DNA of 64,000 bases from Flavobacterium sp. (GTDB taxonomy: Bacteria > Bacteroidota > Bacteroidia > Flavobacteriales > Flavobacteriaceae), in NCBI GenBank assembly GCA_027484725.1, contig JAIXSK010000039.1, positions 114,593 through 178,592 on the forward strand. The letters run 5' to 3'. Position numbers and translations under genes: made by a program. The notes below the pieces were generated by a model. That model was not told where the DNA came from, did no database searches, and saw only the letters and a program-made list of their open reading frames with translations. Shown here one piece after another: positions 1 through 8,221 of this stretch. The first letter of the stretch is position 1; each line of letters begins with the position of its first letter.

Positions 1-2749
1 TAATTCCGTTTTGTCTAACCACCATTCTTCCTCCGTTCCATGAGTTTCCAGTTGAAGTGGTCAAAATAAACTTATAGTTACATTTGGTAGCCGGATCACA
101 AGTAAGAGTATTGAAACTTGGTGTGGTAGCCGGTTGCCATACACTTGAATCTGTCGGGGAACAGACGGTTCGTACATATACATAATATATGGTAGCCGGC
201 TGTAAACCGGTTGCTGTAAATGGTGATCCCGGCGCACTCACGTCAAACAATAATTCCCCATTTCCTGAAGGTGGAACTACGCCTGGTGTTGGTGGTGCCG
301 TTGGTCCTTGTGGAGTCAAAACAGCAGGAACCAATAATACTTGCCATTGGTTGTCTGTAGGCTGTCCGTTGGTCCAGGTAATCGTTGCTGAAGTTGTGGT
401 GATACTTGCGGTAGTTACAGCAACAGCCGTTGGTCTGAAACAAGTTGGTATCGTTCTAAAAGTAGTCACCGCTGTCCAATCACTTGGGCTGTCAACCGAA
501 CATACTGAACGAATATATACATCATATAAAGTATCTGGTGTTAACGGGCCAAATGGTGCCGTTAATCCCATTACAAATGATGTCGGATCTGTACCCGGAA
601 CTGAATAAGTTGCTGTGGTTGTATCTGTTGGTGCTGGTTGCCCCGAAAGCACTAAATATATTTCCCATCCGGTAGTTGGAATACCAGAACTTGTCCAATT
701 GACTGTTGCTGTAGTAGTTCCAATAGCTGTTGTGTTAACAGCTGTTGGTCTTTGACATTCCGGATTCAAACAGTCCACCATTTTGGTGAGCAACGTATTG
801 CCCACTTGACTGCCGCTGTTTGAAGTAATGGCATAAATAGGTTGATCAAAACTGTTTTTCACCAATAAGCGAACCGAGTTGGCGTTAGTACCGGCGGTAG
901 TCCATACCAAATCAAACGGCAGGGCATTACACAACGGAACCGTTACGTTTACCGGACCTAAACCGGTGGTAAAAGTAGGCCCGATATTTCCGACCACAAT
1001 ACCGGCTTGTTTGATTTGCATGATAGCGCCTTTCCAACCATTTCCGGTTGAAGTACTCAACACAAAGGTGTAATTACATTTATCTGCCGCTTCACATACA
1101 TCTGTGTTGAACGGGAAAGGTCCGGTCCACGGACTAAACAATCCATTGCCACAATCTGCGCGTACCCAATATTGATATTTGGTAGCAGCCACGAGTGGTG
1201 TGCCGTCTAATTGTGTAGTTACTGTAAAACCTGTGTTGGTTCCGGGTCCGGCCAAAACACCAGGGCCTGAAGGAATCAAAGCACCAAATGGTTGAACCGC
1301 TACTTCCCATGAAGTAGAAATACTGCTCGCACCATTTGCCCAAGTTAAAGTGGCACTGGTGGTTGTAAATGATGGAACCGCCAAATTAATCGGAGCCACA
1401 CAATTGGCTTCTTGTACTATTAAAGTATAGGGATAGTTAGGTGTTGCCGTAGTAGACGACAATACTATATATATGGTTTGCCCGGCAGCAACAGAAACCG
1501 TTAAATTTCTGATGGTAGCATTGGCATTGGCTACACCACCCAAACAAGTAGTTCCGATTGATGAACAAGAACCATATACAAAAACACCAGTGTTGGTGCT
1601 TCCAAGCGGATTCATGCTGATGGCCAACAAGGTAGCGGTAGCAGCACTGTTTTGGTATGAATAAACTACGTCATTACTGGCCAAAAAGGCAGTGGTCGTT
1701 CCGCATGAAGTTCCCGGAGTATCGCCGGTTGGCGCAATATTATCACCATAGATAAGCGTATTGCTGTTTTCTTGATAGGGTAAAGTGGCAATAGGCCTTG
1801 GATCACTACACAAAGAACCCAAAGGCGGTGTGGGCACCAAATAAGGTCCTACCCAAATACTAGTACTTTCAGGACAAACCGAACGAACATAATATTGATA
1901 ATTGGTTCCTGGTTCTAATGTTATTCCTGAAGGTGGTCCTAAGAGAAATGATCTAGGAGTTGTTGTAGAGGTAATATTTGTTATCGTTCCTCCACCCGCT
2001 GGGTTTGAACTGGCATCCGGGTCAAAACCTGAATACCCATAAATAATGTCAAAAGTATTGATTCCTGTATTTGCATCCCATTGTAAAGTGGCTTGGTTGC
2101 TCAAAATAGGCTGAGCTGCTCTGGGGTTAGATGGCTCGGGACATCTCTGAATAATTCTCACATTGTCTACCAACCAACGATCACCACCGGTTGCGGCACC
2201 GGGTTGGGTAAATACTTTAACAAACGCAAAATATCTCGCACCAGTAAAAGATAAATTAATAACTTTCTCTTCATAATCTAATTGGTCAGCGGTAAGTGAA
2301 CTCAATTCTGTTTCGGTGTACTCTTGAAGAACGGTAAAGGAAGCCAAATCATCTTGATTCGCGCCGCTTGAAACCCGAATCTGATACTTAGTTCCTGTAT
2401 CTCCTGCTAGAGTCTGTCTGGTAAAAAATCTGAATTGACTACTGGCCGGAATTCCGGTGATTTGTGGTGTAATGAGCCACTCTTCAGCCAAAACGCCCTG
2501 ACCGGTGTTTTCACGATCTACAAAAGCACAATCTCCGGTTCCTTGATAGGCCGGAAAAGCGGCTGTATTTTTTTTCCAATTTTGACCGCCGTTGGTTCTG
2601 TTGTCTCTTACAAGCCAGTTACCCGAAGGTAATGCCCAAATACCCGACGCGTCGGCAGCAGCAGGTGCGCCATCAAACACTTCGTTCAGCTGAGCTTGCC
2701 CAAACTGGCAGTACAAGGCAACAAAAAAGAATAAAATAAATTTTTTCAT
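1..2749 (-). CDS. Large secreted fibronectin type III protein, probable T9SS substrate (C-terminus outside window)
   Basis: The minus-strand frame is open from the ATG at 2749 to the window edge, giving about 916 residues with no stop, so the C-terminus is missing. It starts with a signal peptide (MKKFILFFFVALYCQFGQAQ). Residues about 20-195 look like a jelly-roll 'choice-of-anchor' domain (EWLITPQI, WLVDNVRI). After that come repeated fibronectin-III-like units (TLQWDANTG, YQYYVRSVCPES) and at least two copies of a module of the form CNYxFxLxTSTGNxW. This architecture is common in Flavobacteriaceae cell-surface proteins exported by the type IX secretion system. The expected C-terminal sorting domain lies outside the window, so that assignment is inferred. 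No enzymatic domain is visible; an adhesin or matrix role is plausible but unproven. Confidence 0.8.
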   Translation of the reverse strand, partial: MKKFILFFFVALYCQFGQAQLNEVFDGAPAAADASGIWALPSGNWLVRDNRTNGGQNWKKNTAAFPAYQGTGDCAFVDRENTGQGVLAEEWLITPQITGIPASSQFRFFTRQTLAGDTGTKYQIRVSSGANQDDLASFTVLQEYTETELSSLTADQLDYEEKVINLSFTGARYFAFVKVFTQPGAATGGDRWLVDNVRIIQRCPEPSNPRAAQPILSNQATLQWDANTGINTFDIIYGYSGFDPDASSNPAGGGTITNITSTTTPRSFLLGPPSGITLEPGTNYQYYVRSVCPESTSIWVGPYLVPTPPLGSLCSDPRPIATLPYQENSNTLIYGDNIAPTGDTPGTSCGTTTAFLASNDVVYSYQNSAATATLLAISMNPLGSTNTGVFVYGSCSSIGTTCLGGVANANATIRNLTVSVAAGQTIYIVLSSTTATPNYPYTLIVQEANCVAPINLAVPSFTTTSATLTWANGASSISTSWEVAVQPFGALIPSGPGVLAGPGTNTGFTVTTQLDGTPLVAATKYQYWVRADCGNGLFSPWTGPFPFNTDVCEAADKCNYTFVLSTSTGNGWKGAIMQIKQAGIVVGNIGPTFTTGLGPVNVTVPLCNALPFDLVWTTAGTNANSVRLLVKNSFDQPIYAITSNSGSQVGNTLLTKMVDCLNPECQRPTAVNTTAIGTTTATVNWTSSGIPTTGWEIYLVLSGQPAPTDTTTATYSVPGTDPTSFVMGLTAPFGPLTPDTLYDVYIRSVCSVDSPSDWTAVTTFRTIPTCFRPTAVAVTTASITTTSATITWTNGQPTDNQWQVLLVPAVLTPQGPTAPPTPGVVPPSGNGELLFDVSAPGSPFTATGLQPATIYYVYVRTVCSPTDSSVWQPATTPSFNTLTCDPATKCNYKFILTTSTGNSWNGGRMVVRQNGI

Positions 2750-2799
2750 AACAATGAAAATTTAGGTGGTTTGTTAAAGTATTGCAATTTTTTGAGCCC

Positions 2800-2807
2800 C
2801 AAATTTA
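2800..2807 (-). promoter_or_regulatory. -7 promoter element for the fibronectin protein
   Basis: On the minus strand this reads TAAATTTG, an exact match to the Bacteroidota -7 consensus TAnnTTTG, about 50 nt upstream of the start codon. No TTG is found at the usual -33 distance. Confidence 0.45.
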
Positions 2808-2912
2808 ACAAAATATATGAAAGCGTTAAGAGAAATTTGCTTTTTAACGTGGATGATTGAAAAATCATCGGTATAATGCCCGTAAAATCAGGTGAAATGT
2901 TACTTAATTGAT

Positions 2913-2920
2913 TAGTTTTG
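2913..2920 (+). promoter_or_regulatory. -7 promoter element of hflX
   Basis: TAGTTTTG matches TAnnTTTG and lies 18 nt before the ATG at 2939. It also argues against an upstream in-frame TTG at 2918 as the start, because that codon overlaps the -7 element. Confidence 0.5.
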
Positions 2921-2938
2921 CATTCGAAAACGTACCTA

Positions 2939-4156
2939 ATGTTAGAGAAAGAAAACATCAATTACGAGCGAACGGTGGTGGTTGGGATTGTGACCCAGAA
3001 TCAATCAGAAGAAAAGCTCCATGAATATTTAGACGAACTTGAATTCTTAACTTTTACCGCAGGCGGCGAAGTCATCAAACGCTTTTTTCAAAAGATGGAG
3101 CGCCCCAATCCGAAGACTTTTCTCGGAACCGGAAAAATGGAAGAAATCAACGTTTTTGTACGCGAACACCAAATTGCTACGGTTATTTTTGACGATGAAC
3201 TTTCGCCATCACAACAAAAAAACATCGGAAAAATCCTGAACTGCAAAGTACTCGACCGAACCAATTTGATTCTGGATATTTTTGCCCAACGCGCTGAGAC
3301 TTCCTATGCCAGAACCCAAGTAGAATTAGCGCAATGTCAATATCTACTGCCGCGCCTATCGGGCATGTGGACACACTTAGAACGCCAAAAAGGTGGTATT
3401 GGTTTGCGCGGTCCGGGTGAAACCGAAATCGAGACCGACCGCCGAATTGTGCGCGATCGGATTGCGCTTTTAAAAGAAAAAATCAAAACCATTGACAAGC
3501 AAATGTCTATTCAACGCAGCAATCGCGGGGCTATGGTGCGCGTGGCTTTGGTGGGTTATACCAATGTGGGCAAATCAACTTTGATGAATGTCATCAGTAA
3601 AAGCGAAGTGTTTGTTGAAAATAAATTGTTTGCTACCTTAGACACTACGGTGCGCAAAGTAGTCATCAAGAACTTGCCGTTTTTGCTCTCAGATACCGTT
3701 GGTTTTATCCGCAAATTACCCACTCAATTGGTCGAATCATTCAAAAGCACACTCGATGAAGTGCGTGAGGCTGATTTGCTTTTACATGTGGTAGATATTT
3801 CGCATCCGGATTTTGAAGATCACATCGCTTCAGTCAACCAAATTCTGCAAGACATCAAAAGCCATGACAAACCAACTTTGATGGTATTCAATAAAATCGA
3901 TGCCTACCAACACCAAATCATTGAAGAAGATGATTTAATTACTGAGCGCACCCGAAAACACTACACCCTTGAAGAATGGAAACAAACTTGGATGAATGAT
4001 TTTGGCCACAAAAACACCTTGTTCATATCGGCCACCAACAAAGAAAATTTTGAAGAGTTTCGCGAGCGTGTTTATGAAGCAGTAAGACAAATTCACATTA
4101 CGCGTTTTCCGTACAATCACTTTTTATATCCCGACTACAAAGACGCTCAAGAATAA
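2939..4156 (+). CDS. hflX: GTPase HflX
   Basis: A 405-residue ribosome-associated GTPase. HflX proteins bind the 50S subunit and split or rescue stalled ribosomes under stress. The N-terminal HflX domain has the typical segment GGIGLRGPGETEIE. The G domain follows with G1 GYTNVGKST (about residue 205), G3 DTVGFI and G4 NKID (about residue 317). Length is normal for the family. I chose the ATG at 2939 (MLEKENINYE) because the longer TTG start falls inside the promoter -7 element. The gene is monocistronic and ends at a strong hairpin shared with the convergent DUF3078 gene. Confidence 0.95.
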   Translation: MLEKENINYERTVVVGIVTQNQSEEKLHEYLDELEFLTFTAGGEVIKRFFQKMERPNPKTFLGTGKMEEINVFVREHQIATVIFDDELSPSQQKNIGKILNCKVLDRTNLILDIFAQRAETSYARTQVELAQCQYLLPRLSGMWTHLERQKGGIGLRGPGETEIETDRRIVRDRIALLKEKIKTIDKQMSIQRSNRGAMVRVALVGYTNVGKSTLMNVISKSEVFVENKLFATLDTTVRKVVIKNLPFLLSDTVGFIRKLPTQLVESFKSTLDEVREADLLLHVVDISHPDFEDHIASVNQILQDIKSHDKPTLMVFNKIDAYQHQIIEEDDLITERTRKHYTLEEWKQTWMNDFGHKNTLFISATNKENFEEFRERVYEAVRQIHITRFPYNHFLYPDYKDAQE

Positions 4157-4160
4157 AAAA

Positions 4161-4190
4161 AGCCTGATGTAAAATATCAGGCTTTCTGTT
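4161..4190. terminator. Bidirectional terminator between hflX and the DUF3078 gene
   Basis: Perfect 8-bp stem AGCCTGAT / ATCAGGCT (4161-4168 with 4175-4182), preceded by an A-run and followed by a T-rich tract. It can serve both convergent genes. Confidence 0.8.
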
Positions 4191-4205
4191 TTTGTTTTGT
4201 ATGGT

Positions 4206-5123
4206 TTAAAATCCGTAATTTATGCCCAAACCAAAAATCTGTCGGGTTTGAAATCCGGCAAAAGCATTGTCGTCATAAATGGTTTGGAATACAAAGTTGG
4301 TCGTCAAATAACGATTGATTTTCATCACAATATTGGTGGTGTAATCCAAATCAACATTTTGTGGTTTGTCTAAATAATTTGAATACAAATTCAAGGTGTT
4401 TTCCATGGTTACATTTTGCATGATTTCAAACTTGTAATAGCCTGAAGCATAAAAACCCAATTCATAGCGGTATGTCTTTCCTTCTTCGACTCCAAAATAA
4501 GCTTTGTTCGGAAGCGTGAAGTCTTTATCAACAAAAGTAAATTTAGACGTAATTGGCGCCATATTAAATTTAAAATTGTCGCTTTTCTTCCACAACATAC
4601 CCGGACCAAAAGTCAAATAACCCGGAGAAAGCAAATTGGTGTTTTCAGTTCTGATTTCTTTGCCATTGGCATCTTTTGAATACACATAACCTTTGGTAAA
4701 CTGCGTTCTAAAGTTTCCAAAAAACGAGTAATACCAATATCCTCCGGCCTTTTTACCAAAAACTGAGTTGTATTCAAAACGGTCATCTGTTTTTTTCTCA
4801 AAATCAGAATTTTTGGTTTGTAACAATCCGTACGAAGCAATTACTTTATTGTCCCAAGTGATTTTGTCTTTTTTGTAGTTAAAATCGTAGTTGATACCCA
4901 GGTTTCCGGAAATGTTGTTTTCACCACCAGCCAACCAATTGTTGAAGTTAGATTGATTGAACAAGAAAATCAAATTCCCTTTGGTTTTCCATCCGTTAGT
5001 TGTTGTGTCAACTGTTTTTTTGACCGTTTTTTCGGTGTTGACAATCAGTTCTTTTTCAGTTGTTTGGGCTTGAATGATTCCGCTTACCAAAAGCGCGAGT
5101 GCCCACCATCTTTTTTTTGCCAT
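4206..5123 (-). CDS. DUF3078 domain-containing outer-membrane protein
   Basis: 305 residues with a signal peptide (MAKKRWWALALLVSGIIQAQ). The mature part has alternating polar and aromatic strands typical of an outer-membrane beta-barrel and starts with the DUF3078 hallmark around NQSNFNNWLAGGENN. It ends in a terminal aromatic residue (GLGINYGF), as expected for a barrel recognised by the Bam complex. No biochemical function is known for the family. It has its own -7 promoter element in the gap behind the DUF2480 gene, so it need not depend on the SUF transcript upstream. Confidence 0.85.
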   Translation of the reverse strand: MAKKRWWALALLVSGIIQAQTTEKELIVNTEKTVKKTVDTTTNGWKTKGNLIFLFNQSNFNNWLAGGENNISGNLGINYDFNYKKDKITWDNKVIASYGLLQTKNSDFEKKTDDRFEYNSVFGKKAGGYWYYSFFGNFRTQFTKGYVYSKDANGKEIRTENTNLLSPGYLTFGPGMLWKKSDNFKFNMAPITSKFTFVDKDFTLPNKAYFGVEEGKTYRYELGFYASGYYKFEIMQNVTMENTLNLYSNYLDKPQNVDLDYTTNIVMKINRYLTTNFVFQTIYDDNAFAGFQTRQIFGLGINYGF

Positions 5124-5146
5124 TCTATTTTTATTTTTAGAAAGCG

Positions 5147-5154
5147 CAAAATTA
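5147..5154 (-). promoter_or_regulatory. -7 promoter element of the DUF3078 gene
   Basis: Reads TAATTTTG on the minus strand, 23 nt before the start codon. It matches TAnnTTTG. No -33 TTG was found. Confidence 0.45.
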
Positions 5155-5186
5155 AAAAACCGGCTGAAAAATCTGACTTTTTCTAT

Positions 5187-5696
5187 TTATTTTTTTGATT
5201 TATAGAGCGGAACGGCCGAACAAGCCTCGCCATACATAATGCTTTTAGCGTATTTTTGAAGATATTGCACAGCACTGATATAGGCACTCATCGGGACAGG
5301 TTTTTTAGAACAACCTTTTAAAATAACCGCTTTGTCTTGATAAGTAGAATAATCTATTTTAGGCAGAACTTCTTGGTACAAAGCTGTTTCTAAATCTTCT
5401 AAAGTTCCTTGCACAATTTTGCTTGCAAAGGGCGACAAATAGGTTGTGACCAAAATATAAGCCCAAGCCGGCACAATGGCGTCGGTACTGCAATAAAGCG
5501 CCACCAACTGATTTTGATGTCCGCTCCAATCATAACTGTTTAAAGCAGCTCTGAACTCTTTTTCCTTGAGCACAAATCCCTCCCAAAGCCATTGAGACAG
5601 ATCAATTTGCGCACGCACACCATGAGTGTAGTAATCTTCTAAATCAAACACTTCAAGCGCGCTGTTGGCGACTCTGTTGATGATTTCGTCTGACAT
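5187..5696 (-). CDS. DUF2480 family protein
   Basis: A 169-residue cytosolic protein of a Bacteroidota-specific family that usually lies at the end of SUF gene clusters. It contains a lone motif LKGCSKKPVP with a cysteine near residue 133, which could serve in Fe-S or sulfur chemistry; that is inference. There is no signal peptide or membrane segment. The start lies 2 nt downstream of the DUF59 gene stop, so the two are cotranscribed with sufE and sufS. The family has no established function. Confidence 0.8.
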   Translation of the reverse strand: MSDEIINRVANSALEVFDLEDYYTHGVRAQIDLSQWLWEGFVLKEKEFRAALNSYDWSGHQNQLVALYCSTDAIVPAWAYILVTTYLSPFASKIVQGTLEDLETALYQEVLPKIDYSTYQDKAVILKGCSKKPVPMSAYISAVQYLQKYAKSIMYGEACSAVPLYKSKK

Positions 5697-5698
5697 AA

Positions 5699-6022
5699 TT
5701 ACAACATTCCAAGTTCAAGTTTAGCTTCTTCACTCATCAGGTCTTTGCTCCAAGGCGGATCAAAAGTAATTTCAACTTCCGTGGCTTTTACGTTCTCTAT
5801 AGAAGTGACTTTTTCTTCCACTTCTCTAGGCAGTGTTTCAGCCACCGGACAGTTCGGAGAAGTGAGTGTCATCAGGATTTTAACTTCAAAATCTTCGTTG
5901 ACCATTACATCATAGATTAATCCGAGTTCATAAATATCAACCGGGATTTCAGGGTCGTAAATGGTTTTGAGCTTTTTGACAATGGCTTCACCAAGTGCTT
6001 GTGTATCAATTTTTGTTTCCAT
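5699..6022 (-). CDS. DUF59/MIP18-family Fe-S assembly protein (SufT-like)
   Basis: 107 residues with the family signature DPEIPVDIYELGLIY (residues 23-37) and the conserved cysteine in TSPNCPVAETLP (C58). MIP18/DUF59 proteins act as Fe-S maturation or carrier factors, and the location between sufE and the DUF2480 gene supports this here. It is short and lacks the Mrp/ApbC ATPase domain, so it is a stand-alone DUF59 protein. The start lies 4 nt downstream of the sufE stop, which implies cotranscription. Confidence 0.88.
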   Translation of the reverse strand: METKIDTQALGEAIVKKLKTIYDPEIPVDIYELGLIYDVMVNEDFEVKILMTLTSPNCPVAETLPREVEEKVTSIENVKATEVEITFDPPWSKDLMSEEAKLELGML

Positions 6023-6026
6023 GGGA

Positions 6027-6446
6027 TTATTTTTTGGCAGTATAAGCTAATGCGTACATTTTTATTTGTTTGATCATGGACACCAGGCCATTGGCGCGCG
6101 TGGGCGATAATTGTTCTTTGAGGCCAATTTGATCAATAAAATCAGTATTGGCTGAAAGTATCTCTTCGGGCGTTTGATGTGAGAAAACGCGAATCAAAAT
6201 CGCTATGATTCCTTTGGTGATAATGGCGTCACTATCTGCAGTAAAAACGACTTTGCCGTCTTTTATTTCGCTGTGCAACCAAACCTTTGATTGACAACCT
6301 TTGATGGTATTTTCGTCTGTTTTATATTGAGCAGCTATAAGCGGTAGTGTTTTTCCTAAGTCAATCACATACTGAAAACGCTCTTCCCAATCGTCAAACA
6401 TCGAGAACTCATCAATAATTTCTTCTTGTATTTCACGGATATTCAT
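6027..6446 (-). CDS. sufE: SufE sulfur-acceptor protein
   Basis: 139 residues, normal for SufE. SufE takes the persulfide sulfur from the SufS active-site cysteine and hands it to the SufBCD scaffold. The catalytic cysteine is C51 in TIKGCQSKVW, and the downstream segment ADSDAIITKGIIA is typical of the family. The ATG at 6446 follows the lipoprotein stop codon directly (TAA then ATG, no spacer), so the two are likely translationally coupled. It is part of the sufS operon. Confidence 0.95.
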   Translation of the reverse strand: MNIREIQEEIIDEFSMFDDWEERFQYVIDLGKTLPLIAAQYKTDENTIKGCQSKVWLHSEIKDGKVVFTADSDAIITKGIIAILIRVFSHQTPEEILSANTDFIDQIGLKEQLSPTRANGLVSMIKQIKMYALAYTAKK

Positions 6447-6890
6447 TTATGACTTGGGTACTAATTGGTTAATTTTTTCTATCAGTTTTTGAATCTGAGC
6501 CGGCGGTGCTCCGTGGTCAAAGGTCTGCGACTGATAAATACTGTCATGATAGGTAATCTTTAAATCTGCGTGCGGCGCTCCGTCATAAAACCTTTTTTTG
6601 GTGGGCGCTTCATAAGTTGATAATTCTTGAAGTTTGAGTTTTTGAAATTCATCAACCAAGACCTTCCAATCGGCATCGCTCAATAATTGATCTTTTATGG
6701 CAGCTTCTTGCTCATCACGCCGGTTTTTGTACACTGAATAATGTTGATTTTTAACCACAATTCTTTGGTAAAATCCACGTGCATTGGCAGTGTAATCAAC
6801 TACTGTATTGGTTATATCTTTCTGTTTATCAGAACCACACCCTTTGCTCATGAGCAAGGTGAGTAAAATCATACATCCTGTTTTTATCAT
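6447..6890 (-). CDS. Putative lipoprotein embedded in the suf operon
   Basis: 147 residues. The N-terminus (MIKTGCMILLTLLMSKGCGSDK) has a short hydrophobic stretch and a cysteine at a lipobox-like position (SKGC), so it is probably a periplasm-facing lipoprotein. The rest is soluble and basic with no cysteine beyond the N-terminus. I recognise no characterised family. It is tightly packed between sufS (1-nt gap) and sufE (0-nt gap). A membrane lipoprotein inside a cytosolic Fe-S assembly operon is unexpected, so its role is unclear. Confidence 0.75.
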   Translation of the reverse strand: MIKTGCMILLTLLMSKGCGSDKQKDITNTVVDYTANARGFYQRIVVKNQHYSVYKNRRDEQEAAIKDQLLSDADWKVLVDEFQKLKLQELSTYEAPTKKRFYDGAPHADLKITYHDSIYQSQTFDHGAPPAQIQKLIEKINQLVPKS

Positions 6891-6891
6891 T

Positions 6892-8106
6892 TTATAAAAG
6901 CATTAAGCGAGCCTTTTCAATGGCTTCAACCATATAATCAATTTCTTCTTTGGTATTGTAAAAAGCAAACGATGCGCGAACGGTTCCGGGAATCTGATAA
7001 TAATCCATAATGGGTTGCGCACAATGATGACCGGTTCTAACGGCTATCCCCTTTTTGTCAATAATGGTTCCGATGTCATACGGGTGAATCCCTTCAATAT
7101 TAAACGAAATCACCGAAGCTTTCTGGCCCGATGTTCCGTAGATTTTTAAACCTTCTATTTGAAGGAGTTTTTCTGTGGCATACTGCAAAAGCTCGTTTTC
7201 ATAAACTTTAATGGCCTCAAAACCTATCGAATTCATGTAATCAACGGCGGTTCCTAAAACAATGCCTCCTGCAATATTGGGTGTTCCGGCTTCAAATTTA
7301 TGGGGTAATCCGGCATAAGTGGTTTTTTCAAAACTGACCGTTGCAATCATTTCACCACCCCCTTGATACGGTGGTAATTGGTTGAGCCACGATTCTTTTC
7401 CGTACAATATACCCACGCCCGTCGGGCCACACATTTTATGGCCAGAGAAAACGTAAAAATCACAGTCTAAATCTTGCACATCGGGCTTTAAATGTGGAAC
7501 GGCTTGCGCTCCATCAACCAAAACTGCTGCACCAACTTCGTGCGCCAAAGCAATCATTTCTTTAACCGGATTGATGGTTCCGAGCGCATTTGAAATGTGA
7601 TTAACGGCTACTATTTTGGTTTTCTCATTGAGCAATTCGCGGTATTTTTCTTGAATGAGTTCGCCTTGCTCGTTCATCGGAATCACTTTTAGTACAGCTC
7701 CGGTTCTTTCACAGAGCATTTGCCACGGAACAATATTGCTATGGTGCTCTAAGGCCGACACCAAAACCTCATCGCCGAGCTTTAAAATCGAGGTAAAACC
7801 ATAGGCGATGGCATTGACGGAATGTGTTGTTCCGGAAGTAAAAATCACTTCATGAGCATGTGTAGCATTGATGTGTTTTTGGATTTTTTTCCGAGACAAC
7901 TCATAAGCATCGGTAGCCCATTGGCTCAAGGTGTGCACACCCCGGTGAATATTGGAATTGATTTGTTCGTAATAATGCTGTATAGCCTCAATAACTACTT
8001 TGGGTTTTTGAGAAGTTGCTCCGTTGTCAAAATACACCAAAGGCTTGCCGTGAACGGTTTGAGAAAGTATCGGGAATTCCGCGCGGATTTTCTGAATATC
8101 GATCAT
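6892..8106 (-). CDS. sufS: Cysteine desulfurase SufS
   Basis: A 404-residue class-V aminotransferase-fold enzyme that removes sulfur from L-cysteine for Fe-S cluster assembly, giving alanine. The PLP-binding lysine is K224 in SGHKMCGPTG, and the persulfide-carrying cysteine is C362 in RTGHHCAQPIM. This is the group II (SufS) arrangement, which depends on SufE, encoded two genes downstream. It heads its own transcript: a -7 element lies 23 nt upstream and the next gene upstream is divergent. This differs from a single sufABCDSE operon. Confidence 0.96.
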   Translation of the reverse strand: MIDIQKIRAEFPILSQTVHGKPLVYFDNGATSQKPKVVIEAIQHYYEQINSNIHRGVHTLSQWATDAYELSRKKIQKHINATHAHEVIFTSGTTHSVNAIAYGFTSILKLGDEVLVSALEHHSNIVPWQMLCERTGAVLKVIPMNEQGELIQEKYRELLNEKTKIVAVNHISNALGTINPVKEMIALAHEVGAAVLVDGAQAVPHLKPDVQDLDCDFYVFSGHKMCGPTGVGILYGKESWLNQLPPYQGGGEMIATVSFEKTTYAGLPHKFEAGTPNIAGGIVLGTAVDYMNSIGFEAIKVYENELLQYATEKLLQIEGLKIYGTSGQKASVISFNIEGIHPYDIGTIIDKKGIAVRTGHHCAQPIMDYYQIPGTVRASFAFYNTKEEIDYMVEAIEKARLMLL

Positions 8107-8129
8107 GTACTATTTAGAAAAATTCAAAA

Positions 8130-8137
8130 CAAAAGTA
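8130..8137 (-). promoter_or_regulatory. -7 promoter element of the sufS operon
   Basis: Reads TACTTTTG on the minus strand and matches TAnnTTTG, 23 nt before the sufS ATG. It supports independent transcription of sufS through the DUF2480 gene. Confidence 0.5.
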
Positions 8138-8221
8138 ATAAAATTGAAAGTCATACATCGCTAAGAAGTCGTTAATAATTCAATTGTTTTGCTACTTTTA
8201 CCCAAATACAAATAGTCTTAA

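Noticed and set aside
189..608. Plus-strand frame of 139 codons
   Set aside because: Antisense to the real minus-strand fibronectin protein, whose frame is continuous with clear domain signals.
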